Source: Pseudomonadota bacterium
GTDB lineage: Bacteria; Desulfobacterota; Desulfovibrionia; Desulfovibrionales; Desulfovibrionaceae
DNA length: 64,000 bases
Assembly: GCA_018816865.1 (NCBI GenBank)
Contig: JAHIUW010000031.1
Coordinates: forward strand, 35,819 to 99,818
Reading direction: 5' to 3'
Shown: positions 27,204 to 36,411 of the stretch, one piece after another
Layout: every line of letters begins with the position of its first letter
Numbering within the stretch: position 1 is the stretch's first letter
Position numbers and translations under genes: made by a program
The notes under the pieces: model-generated
Seen by the model: only the letters and a program-made list of their open reading frames with translations
What the model was told of the DNA's origin: nothing
Database searches by the model: none

Positions 27204-27899
27204 ATGGAAGAGTACTGGCTGTTCGCATCCGAGCGCGTGATCCCGGGGCTGAACGTGGCCCTGTTGATCAGCGCCAAGCTCATCGTGCCCTCGGCCCTGT
27301 ACGGCATGCTGCTGGGCGTGATCACGGGGGTGCTGCGGGTCTACGGCTTTGCCTGGGTCCGGCGCGTGGCCGATATCTATGTGGCTCTGTTCCGGGGCAC
27401 CCCGCTGGTGGTCCAGCTCTACTTCTGGTACTTCGCCCTGCCCTACATCAGCATCGCTGGGCACAGCATCGTGCTCAACGCCATGCAGGCCTCCATCCTG
27501 GGGTTCGCCCTATGCAGCGCGGCCTACCAGTCCGAATACGTCCGGGGCGGGCTGCTCTCCATCCGTGCCGGGCAATTCAAGGCCGCCAAGGCGCTCGGCA
27601 TGTCCCCCCTGCAGACCGTGTTGCACGTGGTCCTGCCCCAGGCCATCCGCCGCTCCATGCCCGGCATCGGCAACGAGATCATCTATCTGATCAAGTATTC
27701 GTCCCTGGCCTCCATCATCACCGTGGAGGAACTGATGGGCGCGGCCCGGAGTATCGCCAAGGCCACCTGGCGGCCCGTGGAGGCTTACGGCACCGTGGCC
27801 ATCTATTATCTGGTGCTGGTGACCCTGGCCATGTGGCTGTTGCGCTGGGCTGAGGACTATTTCTCCATCCCCGGTTTTGAGAGGTCGAAGGAAGACTAG
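27204..27899 (+). CDS. Polar amino acid ABC transporter, permease (second)
   Basis: 231 aa, HisQ/GlnP type with about five membrane segments. FRGTPLVVQLYFWYFALPY and the EAA loop AGQFKAAKALGMSPLQTVLHV with PQAIRRSMPG match the family. ATG follows the ATPase stop directly. Ends in a region of hairpin repeats and has no simple terminator immediately downstream. Confidence 0.93.
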   Translation: MEEYWLFASERVIPGLNVALLISAKLIVPSALYGMLLGVITGVLRVYGFAWVRRVADIYVALFRGTPLVVQLYFWYFALPYISIAGHSIVLNAMQASILGFALCSAAYQSEYVRGGLLSIRAGQFKAAKALGMSPLQTVLHVVLPQAIRRSMPGIGNEIIYLIKYSSLASIITVEELMGAARSIAKATWRPVEAYGTVAIYYLVLVTLAMWLLRWAEDYFSIPGFERSKED

Positions 27900-27989
27900 T
27901 CGGCCGCTGAAATTCCCGCGCTCGCGGCGTTCAGTGAATTGTTGGCGAGTCTTTGAGCCTACAAGACCTGACACCTTAGGTGCACCGCA

Positions 27990-28040
27990 AAAAATCCAAT
28001 CTCTCGCCTATGTCCAGATAGGCGTCGAGCTTGGATTTTT
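27990..28040. repeat. Double-stem hairpin repeat, copy A
   Basis: Outer stem AAAAATCCAA (27990-27999) pairs perfectly with TTGGATTTTT (28031-28040). Inner stem CGCCTAT/ATAGGCG closes a GTCCAG loop. The shared core TCTC...TATGT...ATA...TCGAnCTTG also occurs at 28129 and 44646, with different outer stems. Confidence 0.85.
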
Positions 28041-28128
28041 CTGGTTCCTCGCGAGCACGTTTTTTGAGCGGCCTTTTGCAGTTGAGTTCGCGAAGTCGTT
28101 GAAAAATCCGCGTTCGCGGTGCTGCTGC

Positions 28129-28181
28129 GGAGCATTCAAACTCTCGCCTATGTCCAGATAGGCGTCGATCTTGAATGCTCC
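28129..28181. repeat. Double-stem hairpin repeat, copy B
   Basis: Outer stem GGAGCATTCAA (28129-28139) pairs perfectly with TTGAATGCTCC (28171-28181). The inner hairpin CGCCTAT-GTCCAG-ATAGGCG is identical to copy A. The outer stem differs from copy A at several positions and every change is compensated on the other arm. Confidence 0.85.
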
Positions 28182-28567
28182 TTGCGCCTACCGAACGCGG
28201 CATTTGAACGACTTTTGGCATTGCTTCATGGCGAAGTGGAAAGAGGTGGTTTTTGAGCGGCCTTGAGCTTCTGCCCCTTGCTCTTCCCGAGCGAAGCTTT
28301 TGAACGACTTTCAGTGTTGCCACTGACGTTGAACCTCTTGAGTCATCCAGCTTTCATCCCCTCCTTGTGTCTCTGGCATGTCTTTCCCCTCTTTTTTGCC
28401 CAGCTACACGGTTTGTGAGCGGCCCTGAGTGTCAGTGCCGGGAATTTCAATCGCTCCCCTGGTCGCCATTTCTGGGCGTCGTACGGCCTCTTGCCTCTTG
28501 CCTTGCCGCGTATCGTTCCCCTAGAGTGCCCTTTGCCCCGAAGACCGCTTCGCAAAGGAATCCGATC

Positions 28568-29959
28568 ATGTCAGACCTTTCTCCATATACCCCCCTGACC
28601 CCCGAGATCATCGAGCGCATTCGTGAGAATGTTGGCCCCGAGGCCGTGGATGTCACGCCCCAGGCCCTGGATGAGGCCTCGCGCGACGCCTCCACCGAGG
28701 TCCATGTCCCGGTCGTTGTTGTCCGGGCCACGAGTTGTGCCCAGGTCCAGGCCCTGCTCAGGCTGGCCAACGAGTTGCATTTTCCCGTGACCCCGCGCGG
28801 GGCGGGCACCGGCCTGGCCGGAGGGGCCCTAGCCGTGCATGGCGGGGTGGTTCTGGCCCTGGCGGGCATGAAGCGCATCCTGGACATCGACGCGAAGAAC
28901 CTCATCGCCGTGGTGGAGCCCGGCGTCATCGTGGCGGACCTGCAGGCCGCGGCCCGGGCCAAGGGCCTGTGCTATCCGCCGGACCCAGCCAGCCTGGACA
29001 CCGCCACCGTCGGCGGCACCGCCGCCACCAACGCGGGCGGCCCGGCCTGCGTCAAGTACGGGGTGACCAAGCATTATGTCCTGGGTCTTGAGGCCGTGCT
29101 GCCCACGGGTGAGCTGCTGGGCGCGGGCACAGCCACGCGCAAGGGCGTGGTGGGTTACGATCTGGCGCAGTTGCTGGTGGGTTCCGAAGGCACCCTGGGT
29201 GTGATCACCAAACTCATCCTGAAGCTCATCCCCCTATCCGGGGAGACCTGCACCCAGGTGGCGCTGTTTGCGGACCTCAGCGCGGCCATGGGGGCCGTGT
29301 CGGCCATCATGGCGGGCGGGGTGACCCCCTCTGCCGTGGAATTTCTCGATAGTCGCTGTCTGCATCTGGTGGGTGATCTGTTGCCCTTCGGTGACCTGCC
29401 GCGCGACGGGGCCTTGCTGTTGCTGGAGACCGATGGGGCCCAGGGAGCGGCCCAGGCAGAAATGGAGCGCGTGGGGGCCATCTGCGTAGAGCAGGGGGCC
29501 CTGCACCTTTTGCCCGCCACGGACGAGGCGCAGCGGGGGGAGTTGTGGGGCGTGCGCCGCCAGGTCTCGCAGCGCATCCATGACAGCGATCCCATCTATG
29601 TGCCCGAGGACGTGGTCCTGCCCCTGGCGCGCATCGCCGAATTCGTGGGGCGGCTGCCGGAAATGGAAGAGCGCCATGGGTTGACCATCTACGCCTTTGG
29701 TCACTCCGGCGACGGCAACATCCATATCAACGTCACCGGCAAGGCAGGTCTGGAGGAGAGGATGGAGGCCTGTGTGCTGGAGCTGCTGAAGCTGGTCCTG
29801 GCCATGGGCGGGACCATGAGCGGCGAGCACGGCATCGGCGTTGCCAAGAAGCGTTTTCTGCCCCTGGAGCTGTCCGAGGCCTCCATGCGGATTCAAAGAG
29901 GCATCAAAGACGTGTTCGACCCCCAAGGGATTCTCAATCCTGGGAAGCTGTTCCGATAA
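28568..29959 (+). CDS. glcD: FAD-linked oxidase, GlcD-type (glycolate/lactate dehydrogenase subunit)
   Basis: 463 aa from the ATG at 28568 (AAAGGAA upstream); the longer frame from 28367 runs through repeat DNA. FAD-binding 4 domain: VTPRGAGTGLAGGALAV and the GGTAATNAGGPACVKYGVT loop. C-terminal oxidase domain: YAFGHSGDGNIHINV and GTMSGEHGIGVAKK, the residues that in D-lactate/glycolate dehydrogenases bind metal and substrate. It oxidises a 2-hydroxy acid, most likely lactate or glycolate, feeding electrons to a partner Fe-S protein. No such partner is encoded next door, which is a gap; an aminotransferase follows 30 bp later. Confidence 0.88.
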   Translation: MSDLSPYTPLTPEIIERIRENVGPEAVDVTPQALDEASRDASTEVHVPVVVVRATSCAQVQALLRLANELHFPVTPRGAGTGLAGGALAVHGGVVLALAGMKRILDIDAKNLIAVVEPGVIVADLQAAARAKGLCYPPDPASLDTATVGGTAATNAGGPACVKYGVTKHYVLGLEAVLPTGELLGAGTATRKGVVGYDLAQLLVGSEGTLGVITKLILKLIPLSGETCTQVALFADLSAAMGAVSAIMAGGVTPSAVEFLDSRCLHLVGDLLPFGDLPRDGALLLLETDGAQGAAQAEMERVGAICVEQGALHLLPATDEAQRGELWGVRRQVSQRIHDSDPIYVPEDVVLPLARIAEFVGRLPEMEERHGLTIYAFGHSGDGNIHINVTGKAGLEERMEACVLELLKLVLAMGGTMSGEHGIGVAKKRFLPLELSEASMRIQRGIKDVFDPQGILNPGKLFR

Positions 29960-29989
29960 CGATCTGAACTTCAAGAAGAGAGCGATAAT

Positions 29990-31153
29990 ATGCCTTCCAT
30001 CAGCCGCCGCGTGCAGGCCATCAAGATCTCCGACACCAAGCTCATGCCCATGATCGCCGCCAAGGTGGGGGGCTGCGTGTCCCTGGGCCAGGGCGTGCCG
30101 TCCTTCGCCACTCCGGAGCACGTGGTGGACGCGGTGTGCGCGGCCCTGCGCCAGGACCCCGGGGCAGGCAAGTACACCCTGCAACCGGGCCTGCCCGCCC
30201 TGCGTCAGGCTGTGGCCGAGCTGCTGGCCCGTGAAAAGGGGGTCAACGCCGACCCCGAGACCGAGATCGTGATCACCGTGGGGGCCATGGAGGCCCTGCT
30301 GGCCGCGATCCTGACCCTGGTGGAGCGCGGCGACGAGGTGCTGATCCCCTCGCCGTACTATGCCTCGCACGTGGAGCAGATCCTGCTGGCCGAGGGCGTG
30401 CCCGTGCCCGTGGCCCTGCGCCCCGATGACTGGGGGCTGGATATCGCAGCCCTGGAACGCGCCGTGACCCCGCGCACCAAGGCCGTGCTGCTCTGCAACC
30501 CGTCCAACCCCACGGGCATGGTCTACCCCGATGCGGACCTGCGGGCCCTGGCCGCGCTGTGCGAGCGCCATGGGCTGTTCGTCATCAGCGACGAGACCTA
30601 CGACTCCCTGACCTTTGACGGTCCCATGCCGCTCAGCCTGGCCTCGTTGCCGGAACTGGCCGGGCGTGTGGTGCTGGTGAATAGCTTTTCCAAGCGCTTC
30701 GCCCTGACGGGCTGGCGCGTGGGCTATGCCTATGCCGCCAGGCCCCTGATGGACGAGTTGCTCAAGGTCCACGACTGCACCGCCATCTGCGCCCCGGCCC
30801 CGTCCCAGGTAGCGGCCCTGGCCGCCCTGACCGGCCCGCAGCAGGTCTTTGAGCAGATGCGCACGGCCCTCAAGGCCCGGCGCAAGCTGGCCTGTGCCCG
30901 GCTCGATGAACTGGCTGAACACTTTTCCTACATCCGCCCCACGGGTGCGTTCTACATCATGGCCCGCTACACATTTTCAGCCGAGTCCTCGCGCGAACTG
31001 GCCCAGCGCATGATCCGCGAGGCCCGCGTGATCACCATTCCTGGCGGGGCCTTCGGATCCGAAGGGCAAGGGCATCTGCGGTTGTCCTACGGAGCAAATG
31101 AGGTGGAAATCAATGAAGCCTTTGACCGTATTGGAAGCTGGGTGTTATCGTGA
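29990..31153 (+). CDS. Class I/II pyridoxal-phosphate aminotransferase
   Basis: 387 aa, AspC-like fold type I. GPMxx-type features: LLCNPSNPTGMVYP (about residue 165-178), VISDETYDSLTF with the cofactor Asp and Tyr, and the PLP lysine in NSFSKRFALTGWRVGYAYA (about residue 235). It moves an amino group between an amino acid and 2-oxoglutarate or pyruvate; the specific acid is not readable. RBS GAAGAGAG lies upstream. Coupled position after the GlcD-type oxidase suggests 2-oxo-acid metabolism, but this is only inference. Confidence 0.88.
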   Translation: MPSISRRVQAIKISDTKLMPMIAAKVGGCVSLGQGVPSFATPEHVVDAVCAALRQDPGAGKYTLQPGLPALRQAVAELLAREKGVNADPETEIVITVGAMEALLAAILTLVERGDEVLIPSPYYASHVEQILLAEGVPVPVALRPDDWGLDIAALERAVTPRTKAVLLCNPSNPTGMVYPDADLRALAALCERHGLFVISDETYDSLTFDGPMPLSLASLPELAGRVVLVNSFSKRFALTGWRVGYAYAARPLMDELLKVHDCTAICAPAPSQVAALAALTGPQQVFEQMRTALKARRKLACARLDELAEHFSYIRPTGAFYIMARYTFSAESSRELAQRMIREARVITIPGGAFGSEGQGHLRLSYGANEVEINEAFDRIGSWVLS

Positions 31154-31210
31154 CGGAACTCCCGCCTGCGGTTGGAGGAGATCTATCCAGGAAATAAAGG
31201 AGCCGCGCCC

Positions 31211-31642
31211 TTGCTCGAAATTCTGATTGTTGACGACAGCGATTCCCTGCGGTTTATCCTCAAGGCTTTTTTCAAGGACATCGGACACTGCCAGGAGGCC
31301 GTCAATGGCCGTCAGGCCGTGCAGAAGGTCGTGGACGCCTTGGACAGGGGGCAACGGTTCGATGTGATCCTGATGGATATCATGATGCCCGAGAAGGATG
31401 GGCTGGACGCCACCAAGGACATCATGGCCCTGCTCAACGAGCGCCAGGTTCCCGAGGAGCAACGCCCCAAGGTCATCATGCTGACCTGCCTGAATGATCC
31501 CAAGAACATGCTCGATTCGCAGTATCTGTATGGGGCCTCGGCCTACATCACCAAGCCCTTTGAGCGCGAACTGCTGTTTGAGACCTTCGCCAATCTCGGC
31601 CTGGCCCCCAGTCCTCTGGACGCAGAGGCTGAAGAGGCCTGA
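31211..31642 (+). CDS. CheY-like single-domain response regulator
   Basis: 143 aa from a TTG at 31211, chosen because AAAGGAG (31196-31202) lies 8 bp before it; an earlier TTG at 31172 has no such site. A single receiver domain: acidic pair VDDS at the N-terminus, phospho-acceptor Asp56 in VILMDIMMP, and the conserved lysine in YITKPFE. There is no output domain. The stop overlaps the ATG of cheD (TGATG), so it probably acts in chemotaxis or a motility-linked phosphorelay. Confidence 0.88.
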   Translation: MLEILIVDDSDSLRFILKAFFKDIGHCQEAVNGRQAVQKVVDALDRGQRFDVILMDIMMPEKDGLDATKDIMALLNERQVPEEQRPKVIMLTCLNDPKNMLDSQYLYGASAYITKPFERELLFETFANLGLAPSPLDAEAEEA

Positions 31643-32145
31643 TGCGCACATTCATGGCAGAGTATCCCGGCATAGAATTTGTGAACCTTGGCGTGGGAGA
31701 GGGCTTGGTCACGGGGCAGCCCACAGCCGTGTCCACGGTGCTCGGCTCCTGCGTGGCCGTGACTTTCCATGATCCGGTGCGCCAGGTCGGCGCGGTCTTC
31801 CATGCCCTGCTGCCCAACTGGTCCGACTATCCCAAGGGCAAGAGCCAGGGCGAGTTCAAGTACGTGGACGCCGCCATTCAGCATTTCGCCAACGCCATGT
31901 ACCTTCATGGCGCGAGTCGGGCCAATCTGGTCTGCAAGGTCTTTGGCGGGGCCAATGCCATGTTCAAGGAGCAGTTCGGGATGGGTCAGAAGAACGTGCT
32001 GAGCGCCTTTAAGACCCTGGAGAGCGAGCGCCTGCGGGTGGCGGCCTCGGATGTGGGCGGTGACCGTGGCCGAAAGCTGGTCTTCATCACCCATACGGGT
32101 GAGGTCTTTGTCAAACGGCTGCGGACCCAGCAGGCGCTCGGCTAG
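31642..32145 (+). CDS. cheD: Chemoreceptor glutamine deamidase CheD
   Basis: 167 aa, usual length. The nucleophile is Cys37 in VLGSCVAVTF and the general base is His54 in AVFHALLP, matching the CheD catalytic pair. It deamidates Gln residues of chemoreceptors and can be regulated by CheC/CheY. The ATG overlaps the stop of the preceding response regulator. No other che genes are within the window, so this pair is detached from the main chemotaxis operon. Confidence 0.93.
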   Translation: MRTFMAEYPGIEFVNLGVGEGLVTGQPTAVSTVLGSCVAVTFHDPVRQVGAVFHALLPNWSDYPKGKSQGEFKYVDAAIQHFANAMYLHGASRANLVCKVFGGANAMFKEQFGMGQKNVLSAFKTLESERLRVAASDVGGDRGRKLVFITHTGEVFVKRLRTQQALG

Positions 32146-32265
32146 CAGCCCAAGGCTCCCTTTCTGTGCCTCCCCTTTTTTTGTTTTGGACGGGGCCACA
32201 GTCTTCAGAAACAACGTCCCCACCGCTTGAATCAGTGAGTGCCTTGCCGTGCGCGGGGCCTTTCC

Positions 32266-34776
32266 CTATTCGAACAGCAACTCGACTTGGCCCTTGGGAT
32301 CGAGCTTCAGAAAGGCGTTGAACTTCTTGCCCGCCTTGGACTCGAAGCGGGCGCGCTTGTAGGTCCGGCCCGTGGACAGCAGGTCCCGGACCATGGCCTC
32401 GCGCACCTCGCCCCCGAACAGGTTTTTTTGGATGCGTAGGGTGCACGAGCCGTCATCCAGGCCTGCGCATTCGAAGGCTCCGGGCTGTTCGAACACGTCC
32501 TTGGCGCACAACGGGCAGGGCCCCAGGGTCTCGCCCGAGAGTTTTTTCGGGGCTGGAGCGCTTTCCACCGGGAAACCGTCGCGGTCCAGCGGAGGGGCCG
32601 TGCTTTGCGGTGGGGAGGCAGGGTTTCCCGCCGAGTGCCGACCGCGCGCCGTGCCGCCGGGTGTTGCTGTTCCGGTCGCTGTTGCGGCAGGCAGGTTTCC
32701 TTTGGGTCCGTGCGTGGAATTGCCCGGGGCTGGTTTGGCCTGTCGGGGCGCCGAGGGTGCGGGCCCGTCCGCTGCCGGGGACTGCCGGGCTGCGCCCTGA
32801 GGGTTGTTGGCTCGGGGGGGGGCGTCGGTGATGGGGAACCCGTCGCGGTCATAGCGGGGAGTGCCCGGGCGTCGGGGCTGGGGCGCCGCCTGACCCGCAT
32901 GTGCAGCAGCGGTCTTGGACCGGGTTGGTTCCTGGCCCGGCAGGGGCATGGGGAAGCCGTTTGCATCAAAGGCCCGGTGGTTGCGCACCAGCTGCACGCC
33001 GTCCATGACCGAGGTCCGGATGTCCTGCATGAAGGCCGGGTAAGTGTCCTGACCCTGTTCGATGTCCTTGAGACGCTTTTCCCAGTCGCCGGTCATCTGC
33101 GGCGAGACCAGTTGCGGCAGAAAGGACTCGATCATATCCACGGCGTGGCAGCCCAGGTCCGTGGCGATGAGTTTTTTCTTGTCTTTCTCGACGTATTTGC
33201 GCGCCAGCAGGGTCTCGATGATCTGGGCACGGGTGGCGGGTGTGCCCAGGCCGCGCTCTTTCATGGCCTCGCGCAGTTCCTCGTCGTCCACCAGTTTGCC
33301 TGCGGTTTCCATGGCCGCCAACAGCGAGGCGTCGGTGAAATGGGCCGAGGGCTTGGTCTGGTGCTTCTTGCTGGACAGGTCCATGGCCTTGACCTCGCTG
33401 CCCTTGCGCAGATTGGGCAGGGGATTGTCGGCGGCCGTGCGCCAGGGCTCAGCCGCGAGCCAGCCACGATCCTTGAAGACCTTGCCCGTGGCCTTGAATT
33501 TGTGCTCCTCGATCACGGCCCAGACCGTGGACGCCGAGAATTTGGCGGCAGGCATGAAGGCCGCGCAGAAGCGCCGGGCCACCATCTCGTAGATCTTCCA
33601 CTCGTCCCCGGACAGGGCGTCCCGGTTGGGAGGCTTGGCCGTGGGGATGATGGCGTGGTGATCGCTGACCTTCTTGTCGTTGACGCATTCGAAGCGGTGC
33701 TTGCCGTTCTTGATGCGCTCGGCGGCGATGGCCGAGATCTCGGGGAAGACCTTGTAGGTGGCCCGCAGATGCCCCAGGGCCTCCTTGAACAGTTCACGGG
33801 TCAGGTAGCGCGAATCCGTACGCGGATAGGTGATCAGCTTTTTCTGTTCGTATAGGGCCTGGGCGATGGTCAGCGTGTCCTTGGCCGAGAACCCGTGGTG
33901 CGAGTTGGCCTCGCGTTGCAGGGTGGTCAGGTCAAAGGGCAGGGGTGGCTTCTGTTGGCGGCTGGCGCTCTTGACGCTCTCGACCTTGCCGTCCTTGCCG
34001 GTGCAGGCATCGAACACAACCTGGGCATCGCTCTCGCTGTCGATGCGCGTCTCCGAGTATTCGGGCGGCGCATGCCAGATGGCTGTGAAGGTCTCTTCAT
34101 CCTTGGCCAGCAGGGCCTCGACAGTCCAGTAGTCCTTGGACGTGAAGAGCTCGATCTCGCGGCGGCGGTCCACGATCAGCTTGAGCACCGGGGTCTGCAC
34201 CCGGCCCACGGTGATCAGCGAATGGTCCTTTAGGGTGAACAGGCGCGAGAAGTTCATGCCGATCAGCCAGTCGGCCTCGGCCCGGGCAAAGGAGGCCAGC
34301 CCGAGGTTGCGCTTTTCCTCGTCGGGCACGGTCTTGGCCAGGGCCTTTTTCAGGCCCTGCTCGGTCATGTCGTTGGCCCAGAGGCGTCGGACCGGCTTGG
34401 TGCACTCGGCCATGACCGCGATGCGTCTGAAGATCAGCTCGCCTTCGCGCCCGGCGTCCGTGGCGTTGATGACCAGATCCACGTCGTCGCGGCCCATGAG
34501 GCCCTTGACGATGGAAAACTGTTTTTGGGTTCCTGGCAGGATGCCCAGCTTGAAGCGCAGGGGGATCATGGGCAGTTGCTTCATGCTCCAGCGCCCGGCC
34601 CAGGCCGGGTCCTGCTCCTCGGGCTCGGCGATGTTCACCAGATGGCCGATGGCCCAGGTGACCACGTACTCGGCGTCGGCGATGTGGCCGTCGGCGCGCG
34701 AGGGCCGCAGGCCGAGGACCTTGGCGATTTCTCGTGCCACGGAGGGCTTTTCTGCGATGATCAGGGTTTTGCTCAT
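32266..34776 (-). CDS. topB: DNA topoisomerase III with Pro/Ala-rich linker and C-terminal Zn-finger-like module
   Basis: 836 aa from the ATG at 34776. Toprim domain: LIIAEKPSVAREIAKVLG and DAGREGELIFR. Topo IA core: GRVQTPVLKLI and the active Tyr in ITYPRTDSRYLT (about residue 330). After about residue 600 comes a 125-residue Pro/Ala-rich linker with three copies of a D-x-x-GFP motif, then a C-terminal module with CPLCAKD and two more cysteines. E. coli TopB is 653 aa, so the tail is long. It relaxes negatively supercoiled DNA and resolves replication intermediates. Convergent with cheD. Confidence 0.94.
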   Translation of the reverse strand: MSKTLIIAEKPSVAREIAKVLGLRPSRADGHIADAEYVVTWAIGHLVNIAEPEEQDPAWAGRWSMKQLPMIPLRFKLGILPGTQKQFSIVKGLMGRDDVDLVINATDAGREGELIFRRIAVMAECTKPVRRLWANDMTEQGLKKALAKTVPDEEKRNLGLASFARAEADWLIGMNFSRLFTLKDHSLITVGRVQTPVLKLIVDRRREIELFTSKDYWTVEALLAKDEETFTAIWHAPPEYSETRIDSESDAQVVFDACTGKDGKVESVKSASRQQKPPLPFDLTTLQREANSHHGFSAKDTLTIAQALYEQKKLITYPRTDSRYLTRELFKEALGHLRATYKVFPEISAIAAERIKNGKHRFECVNDKKVSDHHAIIPTAKPPNRDALSGDEWKIYEMVARRFCAAFMPAAKFSASTVWAVIEEHKFKATGKVFKDRGWLAAEPWRTAADNPLPNLRKGSEVKAMDLSSKKHQTKPSAHFTDASLLAAMETAGKLVDDEELREAMKERGLGTPATRAQIIETLLARKYVEKDKKKLIATDLGCHAVDMIESFLPQLVSPQMTGDWEKRLKDIEQGQDTYPAFMQDIRTSVMDGVQLVRNHRAFDANGFPMPLPGQEPTRSKTAAAHAGQAAPQPRRPGTPRYDRDGFPITDAPPRANNPQGAARQSPAADGPAPSAPRQAKPAPGNSTHGPKGNLPAATATGTATPGGTARGRHSAGNPASPPQSTAPPLDRDGFPVESAPAPKKLSGETLGPCPLCAKDVFEQPGAFECAGLDDGSCTLRIQKNLFGGEVREAMVRDLLSTGRTYKRARFESKAGKKFNAFLKLDPKGQVELLFE

Positions 34777-34951
34777 GGATGTTCCGTGGCCGGCACCATA
34801 GCAGTCGCGGCCCACGGGGGGAAGCCCGACGAGGTTGACAAATCGGCATTGGTTCTTATCTGATTTATGCCCGGTTGCCGGCGCATCCCGATCATTCTAC
34901 CCCCCCCCTCAGGAATGGACGCGGTTTCTGCCTCATCAACCGTCAGCCGGG

Positions 34952-34990
34952 CACGACAAAGGGCCGCCCATTGGGCGGCCCTTTGTCGTG
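34952..34990. terminator. Long perfect hairpin downstream of tail-fibre cassette
   Basis: CACGACAAAGGGCCGCCC (34952-34969) pairs with GGGCGGCCCTTTGTCGTG (34973-34990) around a 3-base loop: an 18-bp perfect stem. It lies 19 bp beyond the end of the tail assembly gene on the minus strand. No long T run follows, so termination strength is uncertain. A hairpin with the same GGGCCGCCC core is at 50152. Confidence 0.7.
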
Positions 34991-35009
34991 GTACTGAGAG
35001 GGAGAAAAA

Positions 35010-35561
35010 TCAGTTTCCAGGCCCTTGCGGCCAGACCTCCTCCCCCGGCGTCCAGGGAAACCCCTGCTCTTCAGTCAGATCCCGCAGGGCTTGGCGATAG
35101 TCCAGCCAGATCTGACGCGAAGCCTCATCGGCATGTGGGTAGTCGGGCAGGGCCATGGCGTCGCTGGCTCCCAGCCTGAGGTTGCGCTCGGCGCGCACGG
35201 CCTCGGCCCAGGCGTCATTGTTCAGAACCCAGCCCTGGCTGACCTCGTCCCAGACCTCGAACGCCTGCGGGGCCACTGCCGTCGTCGCCGGAGGCAGCGG
35301 CCCTAGTGCCTCGATGACCAGAGCCTTGCCCGTGGCCGTGGAGTAGAGCGTCTCACCCCGGTGGTCCTCCTTGAGTTCCCAGACCGTGCCGTTCCAGACC
35401 GCGGCAAAACCTTCGGCCGCCTCGGGTGGCGGGGTCGCCATGGCGTGGGCGGGCAGCATGTAGACCGTTTGTTCTGATTGCGCGGATTCCAGAGGGTCGA
35501 CTGGAGCGCTGCCAGTGCTCAGGAATTCCCCTGTCTCCTGGTGGTAGGCGTATATATCCAT
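35010..35561 (-). CDS. Phage tail fibre assembly-like protein
   Basis: 183 aa. Starts YAYHQETGEFLSTGSA, then a GTVWELKEDHRGETLYS segment and a C-terminal DYRQALRDLTEEQGFPW; this is the layout of tail-fibre assembly chaperones and related phage tail proteins (variable N-terminal part, conserved WxxYRqxLRdl near the end). It follows the collar-domain protein on the same strand by 36 bp, with GAGGAAT before the ATG. Function by resemblance and position only. Confidence 0.72.
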   Translation of the reverse strand: MDIYAYHQETGEFLSTGSAPVDPLESAQSEQTVYMLPAHAMATPPPEAAEGFAAVWNGTVWELKEDHRGETLYSTATGKALVIEALGPLPPATTAVAPQAFEVWDEVSQGWVLNNDAWAEAVRAERNLRLGASDAMALPDYPHADEASRQIWLDYRQALRDLTEEQGFPWTPGEEVWPQGPGN

Positions 35562-35597
35562 AATTCCTCTTTGATGGCTTATCGCTTTAGCGTGTTG

Positions 35598-36365
35598 CTA
35601 GTATTTAATGATGAACAACAGGGTCACGTTGCGCGGCCTGGTCTCGCCGCCGCCGCTGGCGGCAGTGCTGCCGGATTTCGCACCATATCCTGCACCCTCG
35701 CTGACGTTCGCAGGGTGCGAGGTGTCCACATCGGCACAGCCGGAGTGGGCATGGGACCTGAAATCGTCGGCCTGAGAGCTGCCCCACACACGTCCGGAGT
35801 CCGCACCCCGGCCATGGTCCCAGCCGCGCACAAATTCGCCGCGCAGGTCCGGCAGGTTGAAGGTCCCGGTGCCCGAGCCGAAGGTGGTGCCGATGGCGGC
35901 ATAGAGCTCGGCATAGGTGGCCGTGGACAGGCTGGCGCCGTTGCACTCCAGCCAGCCGTCCGGGGGGGTGCTGGAGGCAACAGCCAGCACCGTGCCCGTG
36001 GGCACGGGTTCGGGCGGTTCGCAGAGGACGGTGATGGCCGCGGCGGTCAGGGCCGGAGTCATCCAGGTCTCATTGTCCTCGCCTGCCTCGGCCTGGATGG
36101 TGGTGGCCTTGGCCGCGAGGTTGAGCTTGCTGTCGGCCACGGCCATCAATCCCGCCGGGGTCACGGCCTTGGTAGTGATGGCAGGGTTTCCGGCTTCGGC
36201 CTCGCCAGCCAGGATCACCAGCCCCGGCAGCTGCGGCGTGGCCGCACCGCCCGGGGCGATGCCCAATCCGTTCAGGGCCAGGGTCTGCACATTTCCCCAG
36301 CGTTTGCCGTCCTTGCCCAGGCTGCTGCCGCCGTCGGTTGCAGGGCAGAATCGTTTTGCCGTCAT
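35598..36365 (-). CDS. Phage tail collar domain protein (fibre tip)
   Basis: 255 aa from the ATG at 36365 (AGAGGGG 8 bp upstream). Residues about 130-200 carry the collar domain: PPDGWLECNGASLSTATY, then YAAIGTTFGSGTGTFNLPDLRGEF and VRGWDHGRG. The C-terminal Gly/Ser-rich part with RPRNVTLLFIIKY is typical of short tail fibres. It would form the receptor-binding tip of a phage or phage-like particle. It lies between a fibre-shaft protein (46 bp upstream) and the assembly-like gene. Confidence 0.85.
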   Translation of the reverse strand: MTAKRFCPATDGGSSLGKDGKRWGNVQTLALNGLGIAPGGAATPQLPGLVILAGEAEAGNPAITTKAVTPAGLMAVADSKLNLAAKATTIQAEAGEDNETWMTPALTAAAITVLCEPPEPVPTGTVLAVASSTPPDGWLECNGASLSTATYAELYAAIGTTFGSGTGTFNLPDLRGEFVRGWDHGRGADSGRVWGSSQADDFRSHAHSGCADVDTSHPANVSEGAGYGAKSGSTAASGGGETRPRNVTLLFIIKY

Positions 36366-36411
36366 ACGTTGCACCCCTCTTGGTCTGGGATAGGGTTGTT
36401 TGGGTCTTGGC

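Larger units (their letters stand above)
27900..28567. other. Intergenic region, 668 bp, with two hairpin repeats and no gene
   Basis: No supported coding frame is present. It contains two related double-stem hairpins (27990-28040 and 28129-28181) and further short repeats such as TTTTTGAGCGGCCTT at 28061-28075 and again at 28250-28264, plus recurrent GAACGACTTT-like words near 28206 and 28298. The whole stretch looks like an accumulation of repeat elements between the transporter operon and glcD. The glcD promoter must lie toward its right end. Confidence 0.7.
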
